This document shows positions 56,106 through 64,000 of a stretch of DNA of 64,000 nt, one piece after another. Position 1 is the stretch's first letter, and each line of letters opens with the position of its first letter. The DNA comes from Deroplatys truncata (taxonomy: Eukaryota > Arthropoda > Insecta > Mantodea > Mantidae). The stretch lies in contig CM060978.1 of the NCBI GenBank assembly GCA_030765065.1, forward strand, positions 53,720,421 through 53,784,420, read 5' to 3'. The position numbers were made by a program, and so were the translations under genes. The notes beneath the pieces were generated by a model. That model did no database searches, was not told the DNA's origin, and saw nothing but the letters and a program-made list of their open reading frames with translations.

Positions 56106-56490
56106 TATTCTCATCATCATCATCATCATCATCATCATTGCTTTTCCTTCTTTCTTTCTTTCCCCTGATGCAAATGAGCCCATGTAGGACTATGTAAAGT
56201 ACTTAGAGGCATTTCTTTGTTTTTCTTTGAACCCTTAGTTCCCTTATTTCTGTTTGTCCTCTTGGTCAACTTACCACTTATGCACATTGATTCTAAAGAT
56301 ATCTCTGTGTAGGATTCTTCTTGCATAATTCCTCCCAATTTTAAGTCAACCTTTACTTTACCAATCCACTTCATAGTATCTACTTGTGCTTTACTTCTAT
56401 TTTCATAGAAATCCATTATTTGTTTTGTGAGCCCATTTGAGTTCATTTGTTTAATATGTCCATAAAATGTTAAGCTTAATTTTTTAATGT
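56106..56490 (-). pseudogene. LINE C-terminal fragment with GAT-repeat tail
   Basis: The minus-strand frame reads LTFYGHIKQMNSNGLTKQIM and KWIGKVKVDLKLGGI. The YGHI.RM....LTK.I......W...V..DL...GI pattern is the C-terminus of another LINE type, different from that at 55294. It ends in a (GAT)n tail at 56106-56140, as expected for a 3' microsatellite tail. Confidence 0.65.
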
Positions 56491-56689
56491 CACTGCGAAT
56501 ATCTGTATATAATTTTTATTTAATTTTTACTTCTGAGTTTGTGTTGTTAAGCTATGAATTCTAGACCGAAAATGTTTCTTATAATTTTGCATTTCTTTTC
56601 ACAATATTTTCTACATCTGGTTTTCTATTCAAAGTGAAGAAGGTGTTTTGTTTACATAATTTATTTACGTAATTTATTAGCCTCATGCT

Positions 56690-57608
56690 TGGAAGCCAAC
56701 TTGAGGTAGTTATTGTCTTGGAGTTTATTTATTTAATCAGCTCCATGTGTGAACGTCAATTTTGAAGTGAATTGTTTATTACGTAATATGCTGCTACGTA
56801 TGAGAAGCCAATTTTTGAAGATGTATTTTTGTTGTTATGCTCCAAGTTTAAAAATATTTATTAACTTTGTTATTAAACTGCTTCTATAGATAGTATTTAT
56901 GTTTATGTTTGCCTCGGCTACGTCAGTCTTACTTTAGAGACATGTTTCTCTTAATCAGGGCGTGGTACGACAAGAATGTAGGCTTACACAGATTTTAAGT
57001 TTTAAATTCACTTCTTTTTATTAATCCTTGGCACAAATTAAATAGCACTACATTGATATTAAGAGCTGTGAGATTCTTTAATTTAAAACTTGTGTTTTGT
57101 TAATGCATATATTTAATTTTACGATTCACACGAATACATAATATTTCTTTAGAGAACACATCTTTCATCCAGTCACTACCAAGGTCTGCAGGCAACTGAA
57201 CATATTTCAATTATCCAAACTTGTAAACTTCTGTATTTTAAGTCTCTGATTGGCTAATCCTAGTCCAATAGAATACCTGCATTTAATTAAAGCTTTTTCT
57301 GGCTGTTGATTGGCTAATTTTAAACTGTCACAAAATTTACATTATCGTTGCCCTAATCATGACTAGTAGCATTTAAACTCTCAAACTTATTATTGCTTCA
57401 AGGTTACCTCATTGTTACCTCATTGTTAGCAACTTTAAACTTATTATTCACACAGCTCTTACATTATTAAATTACATAATGCATTCACATAACATTATTA
57501 AGCATGTTTACAATAAATAAGCATATGCAATGACTATTACATACATTTTAAAAATTATTACATACATATTGCTTCAAGGCGGACTGTTATTGAAATTATA
57601 ACTGCCTC
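56690..57608 (-). repeat. GAGGCAG-type dispersed repeat
   Basis: The minus strand starts GAGGCAGTTATAATTTCAAT at 57608, continues CAGTCCGCCTTGAAGCAATA and has GCCAATCAACAGCC and AGCCAATCAGAGAC motifs. On plus it shows GCCTCGGCTACGTCAGTC at about 56910. The 3' part holds three GGAAGCCAA(C/T)TT-type subrepeats between 56690 and 56800. The minisatellite is absent from this copy. Confidence 0.6.
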
Positions 57609-57900
57609 AAAAGTTAATGTTTTTGCTCTGTGGAGGCACTCTGGCTTAATTACAGTGCTATAATGTCTCAATTTTATATGCTTAGACATGCACTTTTTAT
57701 TACAGATGTTTTGAGTATGCTGATATCTTGTATCCATTTTTGCATCTACTTTTATTAGCTTTACTTTCAATTCCATTTTCCTGAATTCTTTCACCTGATA
57801 TTTAAATTGTGAAACTTGTTTAATTTTTCCATATTTAGTTTCTATGTATTTTGGTGCTTCTTTATTGCACAAAATGTATTCAGTTTATTTTAGGGATATC

Positions 57901-57926
57901 TGTTGTTGTTGTTGTTGTTGTTGTTC
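57901..57926. repeat. GTT microsatellite, AAC-type tail of the LINE
   Basis: (TTG)n on plus is (CAA)n on minus, placed at the 3' end of the LINE fragment that follows. It fits a LINE 3' tail. Confidence 0.7.
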
Positions 57927-57929
57927 AGC

Positions 57930-59500
57930 ACTAGCACTGGGGATTAATAGATCTGAATCATTTTCCCTCTGGCTTCCCAATATAAAGCCTGTAAGTTATC
58001 ACTTTTAAGGCCTTTGCATCTGGCGAGATGCTGTTTGTTCAGGATGACATCTTCACAGAGAGTGCACTTGGGTGTAGGTAGGCATCCTAACTTGTAGAGA
58101 TGTTCTGTGAGGCAATCGTGTCAGTTGCCTTCCTAAATGCAGTCTTCCTTGGCATTTTTTGTATATCAACTCTATCTTTAATATTCTTATAATCTTTATC
58201 TTTTAATTTATGTTCTTCATCAAGTCTCTGCTGTCTTCTGAAATGTTGTTTAATGTTATTTAATTGCTTATTTATTTCTATTTGTCCTACAGGTTTTATT
58301 TGTTATATTGCACTGAGTGACATGATTTCTAGTTTCAACTGCTTAAATTAGGCTTCTTATTTCTTTAATATTTGTTGTTGTTTTATTATTGTAATTTACT
58401 GTTCCATCTATGGCTGATTTTGAGTCTGATAAGATGACTATTTTTTTGTTTTATGTATGGTCTATATAAAATGTTCTGTAATGCTGCTTTTATAGCTGTT
58501 AATTCTCCATCATAGTGGTTTGACGTTTCATCTAATGTTAGATACTGTGCAAAATGTTTACAGTATACTCCTGCACCGGCATTTTTTTATTGATGCGGCA
58601 TCCATCTGTATATATTTGGAGCCATTCTTTTTCTGGGTATCTTTCATTTTCCGTAGCTATTGCTATGGCTCTCATTTCATCTGGTATATTGTTTTGTTTA
58701 TGTATTGTATATATCAGGTCATTCTGATATTGCATATCAATGTATTCTATTGGACTCATTACCTCTGTTGCAATTATATTTGTTGTAATTATATTCTTGT
58801 ATTTTAAGTTTATTAATATATGTTCTGAAGCTTATTTGAGTTTTTAAATCACTTATAGTATCTGCTGTGTGGTACCACTTGTATCTGTTTCTATTGACTT
58901 TTGTTAGAGTAATTGCTTTCAACTCGTGTTCCAATTCAATAACCATGTTTTTTGTGAAGCTTTGTAGTACTGTAATTGGTGTTTTTACAGCTCCTGTTAT
59001 TATTCTTAGTGAATTATTTTGTGAAATTTCTAGTTTACTTTTAAGTCTCTTGTTTACTGTTGCTAGAGTTCTCCATACAATAGGTTAGGTTTTATGTATG
59101 TTTTATATGTATTATTAAGAAGGTCCATGTTTCCACCCCATTTTATTCCTGCTAAACGTTTTAAAATGTTGTTCTTTTTGTTGATTTTATTCTTTACATT
59201 GTTTACATGTTCTTTCATTGATAGTTTTTGATCTAATTCTATCCCTAGATAGGTTGCTGTAGTTGCTTCTTGTAGTTTTTTGTTGTTGATTTGCAGGCAT
59301 ATATTTTCTGTTTTATGGTGCATTGTGAATAGTTGATACTGAGTTTTTCCTGTATTTATTTCCATATTGTTATTTTTAGGGATATCTGCAGATCAATTTT
59401 CTGTGCAACTTCTTTTAATAGTTCAATCTGTTTTTGAGCTGTTACAATGTAATGAGTGAAGACTGCTAGATCATTCACATATGCTAGGTACTACCACTAT
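57930..59500 (-). pseudogene. LINE fragment: end of RT, RNase H and C-terminal zinc finger
   Basis: On the minus strand from 59500: AYVNDLAVFTHYIVTAQKQI (the F/YADD box, here YVND), then MEINTGKTQYQLFTMHHKTE, TYLGIELDQKLSMKEHV and NILKRLAGIKWGGNMDLLNN TYKTYIKP (59063-59365), PIEYIDM, WLQIYTDGCRI with RNase H Asp (58640), GAGVYCKHFAQYLTLDET and HYDGELTAIKAALQN in a shifted frame, and near 58040 LPTPKCTLCEDVILNKQHL. The order RT, RNase H, zinc finger fits an RNase H-bearing clade. Frameshifts and the missing 5' part make it inactive. Confidence 0.8.
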
Positions 59501-59830
59501 CACTACTACTACTACTCTTTTAAAATGTCTTATTTTGCTGAAGAATGAATAAAAACTACTTTTAAACATATTTTATACTATGTTTCAGTATGTGGCTTTC
59601 ACTTGCTTTACCTCCTCCAATGCCAAACTGGGTCCCTAGTTATGCCCATAACTGTAAAATCTCTACACCTTATTTTAGAATCCCTAAATGTAAAGAGCTT
59701 ATATTTGCATTACAATATGATTTTAAGAATCACATTGCTTTTTCTGAATTTTAGAATACATAATACAATGTACATTTACCAGAATTAAAGAATTTGAAAA
59801 ATGAACACCAATTTTGTATTATGAACTTAC

Positions 59831-59931
59831 CATGGATGGAAATGATATAATGGTAGCTGCCAAATAGTAAGCTTTCAAACCATACCACCGATTGAAATAC
59901 TCTCTCCTCAAAAGCTTTACTTCTGTAGGAA
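59831..59931 (-). CDS. ABCG half-transporter, internal exon
   Basis: A 101-bp exon (2 bases, then 33 codons) flanked by TTTTCAG and GTAAGT. It encodes PTEVKLLRREYFNRWYGLKA followed by YYLAATIISFPSM. The R-E-Y/H-x-N-x-W-Y-x-L-K-A-Y-Y-L-A pattern is a hallmark of the connecting loop and start of a transmembrane helix in ABCG1/ABCG4/White-type transporters. The phase matches both neighbours exactly: phase 1 upstream, phase 0 downstream. The exon lies between a 2.97-kb intron (59932-62898) and a 4.95-kb intron (54883-59830). Confidence 0.92.
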
Positions 59932-60320
59932 CTGAAAATTAAAGAAATTATTATATCAGTGTAATATAACATTATTTATAAAATAGTTTCATTGCTACAC
60001 TATGATATTTCGCTGTATCAAAGCACTGGACGAAGTTAGCATATAGACATTTTAGTTTGTGAAAGAGAAAGTTTAAAATAGGAACTGAAACGGAATTACA
60101 ACACTTGATGACCTAACTGGAAGTCCAAGAGCAATCTGAAGTAAAGAAAGTTTGTCTGTTTTATCATCAGCATGTTTCTACACATAAAATAGTGACTATA
60201 AATTGCAGAAAAACCATATTAAAATAATTCATTAAATATTATTCTTTCCTAAACAGCATAAAAACTGAGAAAACAACAATGGGTTTATATCAACTTCCAA
60301 ACCAAATAAAATATTTGAGC
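59932..60320. other. Intronic AT-rich stretch
   Basis: Part of the ABCG intron 59932-62898; nothing recognised. Confidence 0.4.
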
Positions 60321-60321
60321 T

Positions 60322-60600
60322 GGCCTCGCAGCTCAGCCAGTAGAGCACCTGGCTGGTGTGTGAGGGGTCCCAGGGCTGGGGAGGTGGGAAGTTTTCTCTA
60401 GGCAAGATTATGCCCCATCATCCCCAGAGTCTGGAGGTATGAATGAGAGTGTACATGTGTGTGATCTAATGAATAAAACTCAAAGTTTACCAAAAATTCA
60501 ACAACAAACAAATATAAATTAACCCTATTATACATAATAAATAATATATTGCAAAGGAAAAGGCTGCCAATAAGGCCATTGTAGTTAAATGGAACTTAAA
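60322..60600 (+). mobile_element. tRNA-derived SINE (type S3)
   Basis: GGCCTCGCAGCTCAGCCAGT AGAGCACC is a clear tRNA-like head with A box; the B-box region is degraded (GGGGTCCCAGGGC). The body CCCCAGAGTCTGGAGGTATG and end GCCAATAAGGCCATTGTAGT match 5867-6145. Confidence 0.8.
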
Positions 60601-60909
60601 AAAAGTATTTGATTTGTTATGCCAGGTTAGTTTAGTTTTTAAGTATCACACATTTTCATAATATATAATTAAGCACATAGCATTATGGAATACAAGTGTT
60701 TGAAGTGTTCTACAGAATCTTGGAAGAAAAATCTAACAGTTAAATTTAGAAGACTCTCTCTACCCAATAACATCTGTTTTTATATCTCTTCAACAAAATG
60801 TTATTACAAAAACTTACTTCCTCTTCTAATATCTACTTATAGTAATTAAAGGAAATATTGCTTTCCACCCAAAAATTTTGTATCAAGATTCCACCAGAAA
60901 TACAAGTTT
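60601..60909. other. Intronic stretch with a family A terminal fragment
   Basis: 60845-60909 retains GGAAATATTGCTTTCCACCC and CAAGATTCCACCAGAAATAC in reverse orientation. The rest is unassigned. Confidence 0.5.
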
Positions 60910-61802
60910 ATGACTTTCTCTACTCTTGTAGAAACTATTTTTACATTTGCAGAAACGACCTTTTGACATGCAAAGAGAATTACATTTTATACATAGCGAC
61001 CAGTTCTAAAAATAATTGACTATCGCTTAAGGCATACCATGTTCCGCTTGTTTTGTATTTGTATTGTATATAAAAATACAGTAGCCTTTAAGCAGAGACA
61101 TATCTCTTAATAGCTGGTTAGGTGCAGCACCATTCTCTTTGTCACAGGTTAACACTCTTTGCATATCCAAGACAAAAAAATGAATAACGAATTCCCATTT
61201 GAGAAAATAAGTATTAAAAAATTTAAGGGAATAACAAGTAATATCTCGAAAATGGTTCACTTAACAAAAAAAAGTGTGTATGACATAAATTGTGTATTTT
61301 AACGCCATCTACATTTTTTGTGTAGTAAAATTTTGTCTATCTCTTATTGTTTACCAGTTATGCAAAAGTTGTTCACAATGAAGAATACTTTTGGAGACAT
61401 TCCCAGAAAATTCAAGATATACATTTTATTTGTTCTGAAAATATCTTAAACATATGATAATTTAATCAAAATCGTTAGAGCCATTTTTGGGAAAATTAAA
61501 ATTTTCGAAAAATGTTCCATGTAAAGGGTAATCTGGGGTGGTGGGATTTTCTTGAAAACCTTCGTGTCGCATCTCTGGCAGGTACTGAACCTAAATACCA
61601 AGTTTGGTGTTTATTCGTTTCTGAGTTATGCTGTTCACAGACACACACACCCACACAGACAGACACATACACGGACATGTTTCCAAAAATGCTTTTTTTG
61701 GATTCAGGGGGTCTCAAGCATGTATTTCCGGTGAAATCTCGGTATCGAATTTTTGGGTGGAATACAATACTTCCCCTACTTACTATACGTAGTAGAGAAA
61801 GT
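60910..61802 (+). mobile_element. Family A element with H' head
   Basis: It begins ATGACTTTCTCTACTCTTG; the first 22 bases are missing. H' head (CCTTTAAGCAGAGACATATC, GTGCAGCACCATTCTCTTTG), body, microsatellite CACACACACCCACACAG, and end AGTAGAGAAAGT. Confidence 0.8.
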
Positions 61803-61914
61803 AAAAAAAAAACTACTACAGGGTTAACTAAATAGCACATATAAATTAACAACATTAATATTTATATGCTTTTTTATATATTATTAATAAATTTTACTAA
61901 ATATGCTTCTCTTG

Positions 61915-62455
61915 GATTGGATTGGCTACGAAGGGGACTTGGCATTGATCCACAGAGGGAATATTGTACCTACTCCCCACAAGGGGGCATCCCTGGCAGC
62001 AAGGATGAGGTGAGAGGAGACACCAGGTGGCCAGAACCAGGAGTGATGGCACAGGAATGCCAGGGTCCCTAAGTTTTCCAGATGGAGACTTCCTGGCAGA
62101 TGGACAGGCAGACCGGGACCCCACCCCACACAGAGGGGGTCTAACCCCCTCAAGGGGGTTTGGATGCCCCGGCAGCCAGCCAAAAACCGAGGAACAGAGA
62201 GAGTCACAAAGAACATCGTTTTTCCCTGCTACACTGCACTGAAACACCATCATCTACACTTTCAACCCTGAAAGAGATAAATGGATGAAAGATGAAGTGA
62301 AATGGGGATGGAGATGTAATGGAGGGACAGGAAATTTGGGGGATGTTGTGGTCCCGGAAAACCCCCCAAAAAAAACCAATGGGTCAGGAACGGTCACAGG
62401 TATCGAACCCATGACCTCCCGAATGCAGACCACAGATGTAACCGCCTGAGCCATC
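61915..62455 (-). mobile_element. tRNA-derived SINE (type S1), near full length
   Basis: Minus-strand head GGGATGGCTCAGGCGGTTAC with B box GGTTCGATACC, then TTTTTTTTGGGGGGTTTTCC, CCCATTTCACTTCATC, the GC-rich body and the end GGCTACGAAG(plus). Same order as the copy at 9691-10237. The ORFs of 66-118 codons across it are incidental. Confidence 0.75.
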
Positions 62456-62494
62456 CCATTTGGTTGTTTATTTCTTTATTAAAATTAAATTAAT

Positions 62495-62750
62495 TGAGTT
62501 TTATTTATGGATGCTCTTTAACTGCTGTGGTCCTTAGTGTCCCATTCTATATTGGGCGTGCAAGACCGGTAACCTTGCTCGAGGCCTCGTTATTAGGCTT
62601 GGGGTTCTTTTATATACCGTAAAGCTATGACCCAGGACCACCAGCTTTACTTCCCTTCCAAAAGAAGCTATGCAAAGGATTTTACACCTGAAAAAATCCA
62701 TTGCCCTCTGCCGGGTTTGAACCCACAGCCTCAGGTATTTTCTTGATGCG
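62495..62750 (-). mobile_element. tRNA-derived SINE (type S2)
   Basis: The minus strand passes from the B-box phrase GGGTTCAAACCCGGCAGAGG through GCCTAATAACGAGGCC and GTCTTGCACGCCC to the tail AGAGCATCCATAAATAAAAC. The tRNA-like 5' end is truncated near 62750. Confidence 0.75.
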
Positions 62751-62898
62751 CACTCTATTAATGCACATTTTACTGCATATTTGAAGGATGAATAAATTGA
62801 ATGAATTGCACTTCTCAAATCTGATTTAACGTTCTAAGGTTGGCCAGTGTGAGGAACAGTTATCAGACAAAAATCATTAACAGACAAGCAATACTTAC

Positions 62899-63067
62899 AC
62901 AAAAGAACTGGCTTCATGATGTGAGTATAAAGAAAGAATACCAGCACACTCATACAAAATTTGATATTCGAAAATGGCTTTGCTGCATCATCTCCAACAC
63001 CAATAAATATTCCTCCAATAAGCACTGCTGAGATCAAATGGTGGAACAGCTGGATCCATAATGCAAC
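62899..63067 (-). CDS. ABCG half-transporter, exon with first membrane helices (partial gene, 5' part outside window)
   Basis: This is the most upstream exon in the window of an ABCG-family half-transporter, a membrane protein that dimerises and exports lipids or other hydrophobic substrates. It is 169 bp, 56 codons plus one base, preceded by a pyrimidine-rich tract and CAG and followed by GTAAGT. It starts VALWIQLFHH, has hydrophobic segments (ISAVLIGGIFIGVG and MSVLVFFLYTHIM) and ends MKPVLL. The dangling T joins the first TT of the exon at 59931 to make Phe, giving LLFPTEVKLLRREY, which corresponds to the MP..FPLE..V..RE region of ABCG1/ABCG4. The ATP-binding domain and the first part of the transmembrane domain must lie upstream, beyond 64000; I found no further exon between 63068 and 64000. 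Confidence 0.9.
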
Positions 63068-63231
63068 CTGCAAAACAAAATATAACTTAGTAAGACTTCC
63101 ACCTAAAAATGGAATTATACATTTTTATAAATCATTGCATATTTACAGGTTCAAAAACTGTTAATCTAAACTTAGTTTAAAAGCTTTGAAAATATTTTTC
63201 ATAAACTTATTTTAAAACCTCTTTTGCATAA

Positions 63232-63549
63232 AATCCAATGCATTACATTCACATGACTTTTTCTACCTATTATTATTTGCTTTTGAATCTCCTTTATATA
63301 TTATTCTTAAAACAGAAGCTTATTTTTCTGTCTGCTTTATGTTAATCAAGATAGTTTCATTATATATTTCATTTTAGGCACAAAAAGGACACAGGAGATT
63401 GAAGCAATAGTCAGATCTTTAAAAAGTGGGCTGCTATAAGTAGGCTTTGAAATTCCATACTCTTTACACGACATCATATGAAACCAACGAATACTGACTT
63501 AGCACTTCAAAAAATTTATAATCAAGTTTTGGAAAATTCAAATCAATAC
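63232..63549 (+). mobile_element. Family A element, old copy, left part
   Basis: ATCCAATGCATTACATTCAC, ATGACTTTTTCTACC, CTTATTTTTCTGTCTGCTTT, GTTTTGGAAAATTCAAATCA. It is interrupted by the inverted-repeat element at 63550. Body phrases (AAATACCAAGTTGGTGTTTG, TTTTTGAGTTACGCTGTTCT) reappear at 63938-64000, at the edge of the window. Confidence 0.65.
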
Positions 63550-63814
63550 GACTTGTAGATGGCTTTTTTGGTTGGATGTATTCTACGATGAAGTCCCTTT
63601 TATTTGGGACATCAAAGTTTAATTAACTTGTTCATTGGGGAAATCAGCTGAAAGAGAAATCCAAGTATTTAAAGGTCTTAGAAAACCAGCAGAATTCTCT
63701 TTGGGAAAAATCATTCATATACAAAAATAAACACAATTTATTAAACTTAGATGTCCCATATAAAAAGGATCCCATTGTGCAATATGTCCAACCAGAAAAT
63801 CCTATCTACAAGTC
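63550..63814. mobile_element. Short inverted-repeat (MITE-like) element
   Basis: The first 65 or so bases (GACTTGTAGATGGCTTTTTT, GGTTGGATGTATTC, TGGGACATC) are mirrored by the last 65 or so (GATGTCCCATAT, CAATATGTCCAACC, CCTATCTACAAGTC). Total 265 bp, no ORF. It lies within a family A copy. Confidence 0.6.
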
Positions 63815-64000
63815 ACATGAGAAAGTGCAGCAGTGAACCTAGCTGATGATGGAAACAACGGTCTCCAAAACAAGCCCTGGTAAGTTCTGATGTAAAAGTG
63901 AAGGTAGAGTAATAATAATCTCAATTTGTGCATATATGTAAATACCAAGTTGGTGTTTGTCCAAGATTTTGTTTTTGAGTTACGCTGTTCTCTCCCTCTC

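Larger units (their letters stand above)
54883..59830 (-). other. ABCG gene intron carrying three LINE fragments
   Basis: The intron is bounded by GTAAGT at 59830 and TTTTTCAG at 54883. It contains, from high to low coordinates, a LINE RT/RNase H fragment (57930-59500), a GAGGCAG repeat (about 56690-57608), a LINE C-terminal fragment (56135-56490) and another LINE C-terminal fragment (55294-55977). All three LINE pieces lie in the sense direction of the host gene. I see no other exon. Confidence 0.8.

Noticed and set aside
58520-58807. 95-codon plus-strand ORF with membrane-like composition
   Set aside because: Antisense shadow of the LINE RNase H region on the minus strand.
61512-61835. A recurrent open frame in family A bodies beginning MFHVKGNLGWGDFLENL and continuing through VASLEDTEPKYQVW
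   Set aside because: It appears in many copies only because the copies are similar. It runs through the CA microsatellite, read as Thr-His, whose length changes by two bases and shifts the frame from copy to copy. No conserved end or homologous protein is recognised.
61897-62253. 118-codon minus-strand ORF in GC-rich sequence
   Set aside because: It lies within an S1 SINE that has homologous copies at 9691 and 29570 with no shared reading frame.

Overview
The window is animal nuclear DNA, most likely from an arthropod and probably an insect. The basis is a multi-exon ABC transporter gene with GT-AG introns, tRNA-derived SINEs, Jockey/RTE-like LINE 3' ends and many Tc1/mariner-type relics. 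It is AT-rich and gene-poor. No bacterial operon, CRISPR array or phage feature is present. Species cannot be named from the sequence.

Gene content. One protein gene is firmly supported. It is the 3' part of an ABCG half-transporter gene (closest in pattern to animal ABCG1/ABCG4) on the minus strand, with four exons at 62899-63067, 59831-59931, 54727-54882 and 48424-48825. Splice sites and reading phase agree across all three joins and give 275 codons of membrane domain up to the natural stop. The ATP-binding half lies beyond position 64000. The introns (about 2.9-5.9 kb) are filled with repeats.

Repeat landscape. About a third of the window consists of one interspersed family, called family A here, with about 35 full, partial or nested copies in both orientations. 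A full copy is 0.8-0.95 kb. It starts TCTGATGTGTTACACTCACATG, with the last two bases beginning the next segment, then carries ACTTTCTCTACT. A roughly 220-bp head ends in an A-run, followed by a roughly 650-bp body with an internal CA/GT microsatellite, a short hairpin, the inverted copy AGTAGAGAAAGT, and A-rich flank. Subterminal inverted repeats, an internal microsatellite, a 3' hairpin and insertion in A/T-runs match the layout of non-autonomous Helentron elements (HINE/DINE-1 type). That class assignment is inference. Heads and bodies occur as separate modules: tandem heads (24886-25552), a body without a head (921-1580), a nested copy inside another copy (22916-23788), and an inverted pair joined at the microsatellite (39810-40545).

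Layout. 0-5.4 kb: family A copies, a mariner with a large internal deletion, and a LINE tail. 5.8-10.4 kb: SINEs, an almost wholly palindromic mariner relic, and an old family A copy interrupted by two SINEs. 10.5-18.4 kb: family A copies, a decayed Tc1-like element and a second transposase relic. 18.4-28.4 kb: a GAGGCAG-type repeat, then dense family A arrays. 28.4-32 kb: GC-richer SINE cluster, a 214-codon ORF ending in a poly(A) tract, and a LINE 3' end. 32.4-41.3 kb: family A copies, two GAGGCAG repeats, one inserted in a mariner with a 6-bp target duplication. 41.3-48.4 kb: a TIR element, a LINE fragment and an LTR-like segment. 48.4-64 kb: the ABCG gene, with LINE fragments, a TTAA-flanked TIR element, a TA-flanked TIR element and family A copies in its introns.

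Most open frames in the window are fragments of repeats read in different frames and are not listed as genes.
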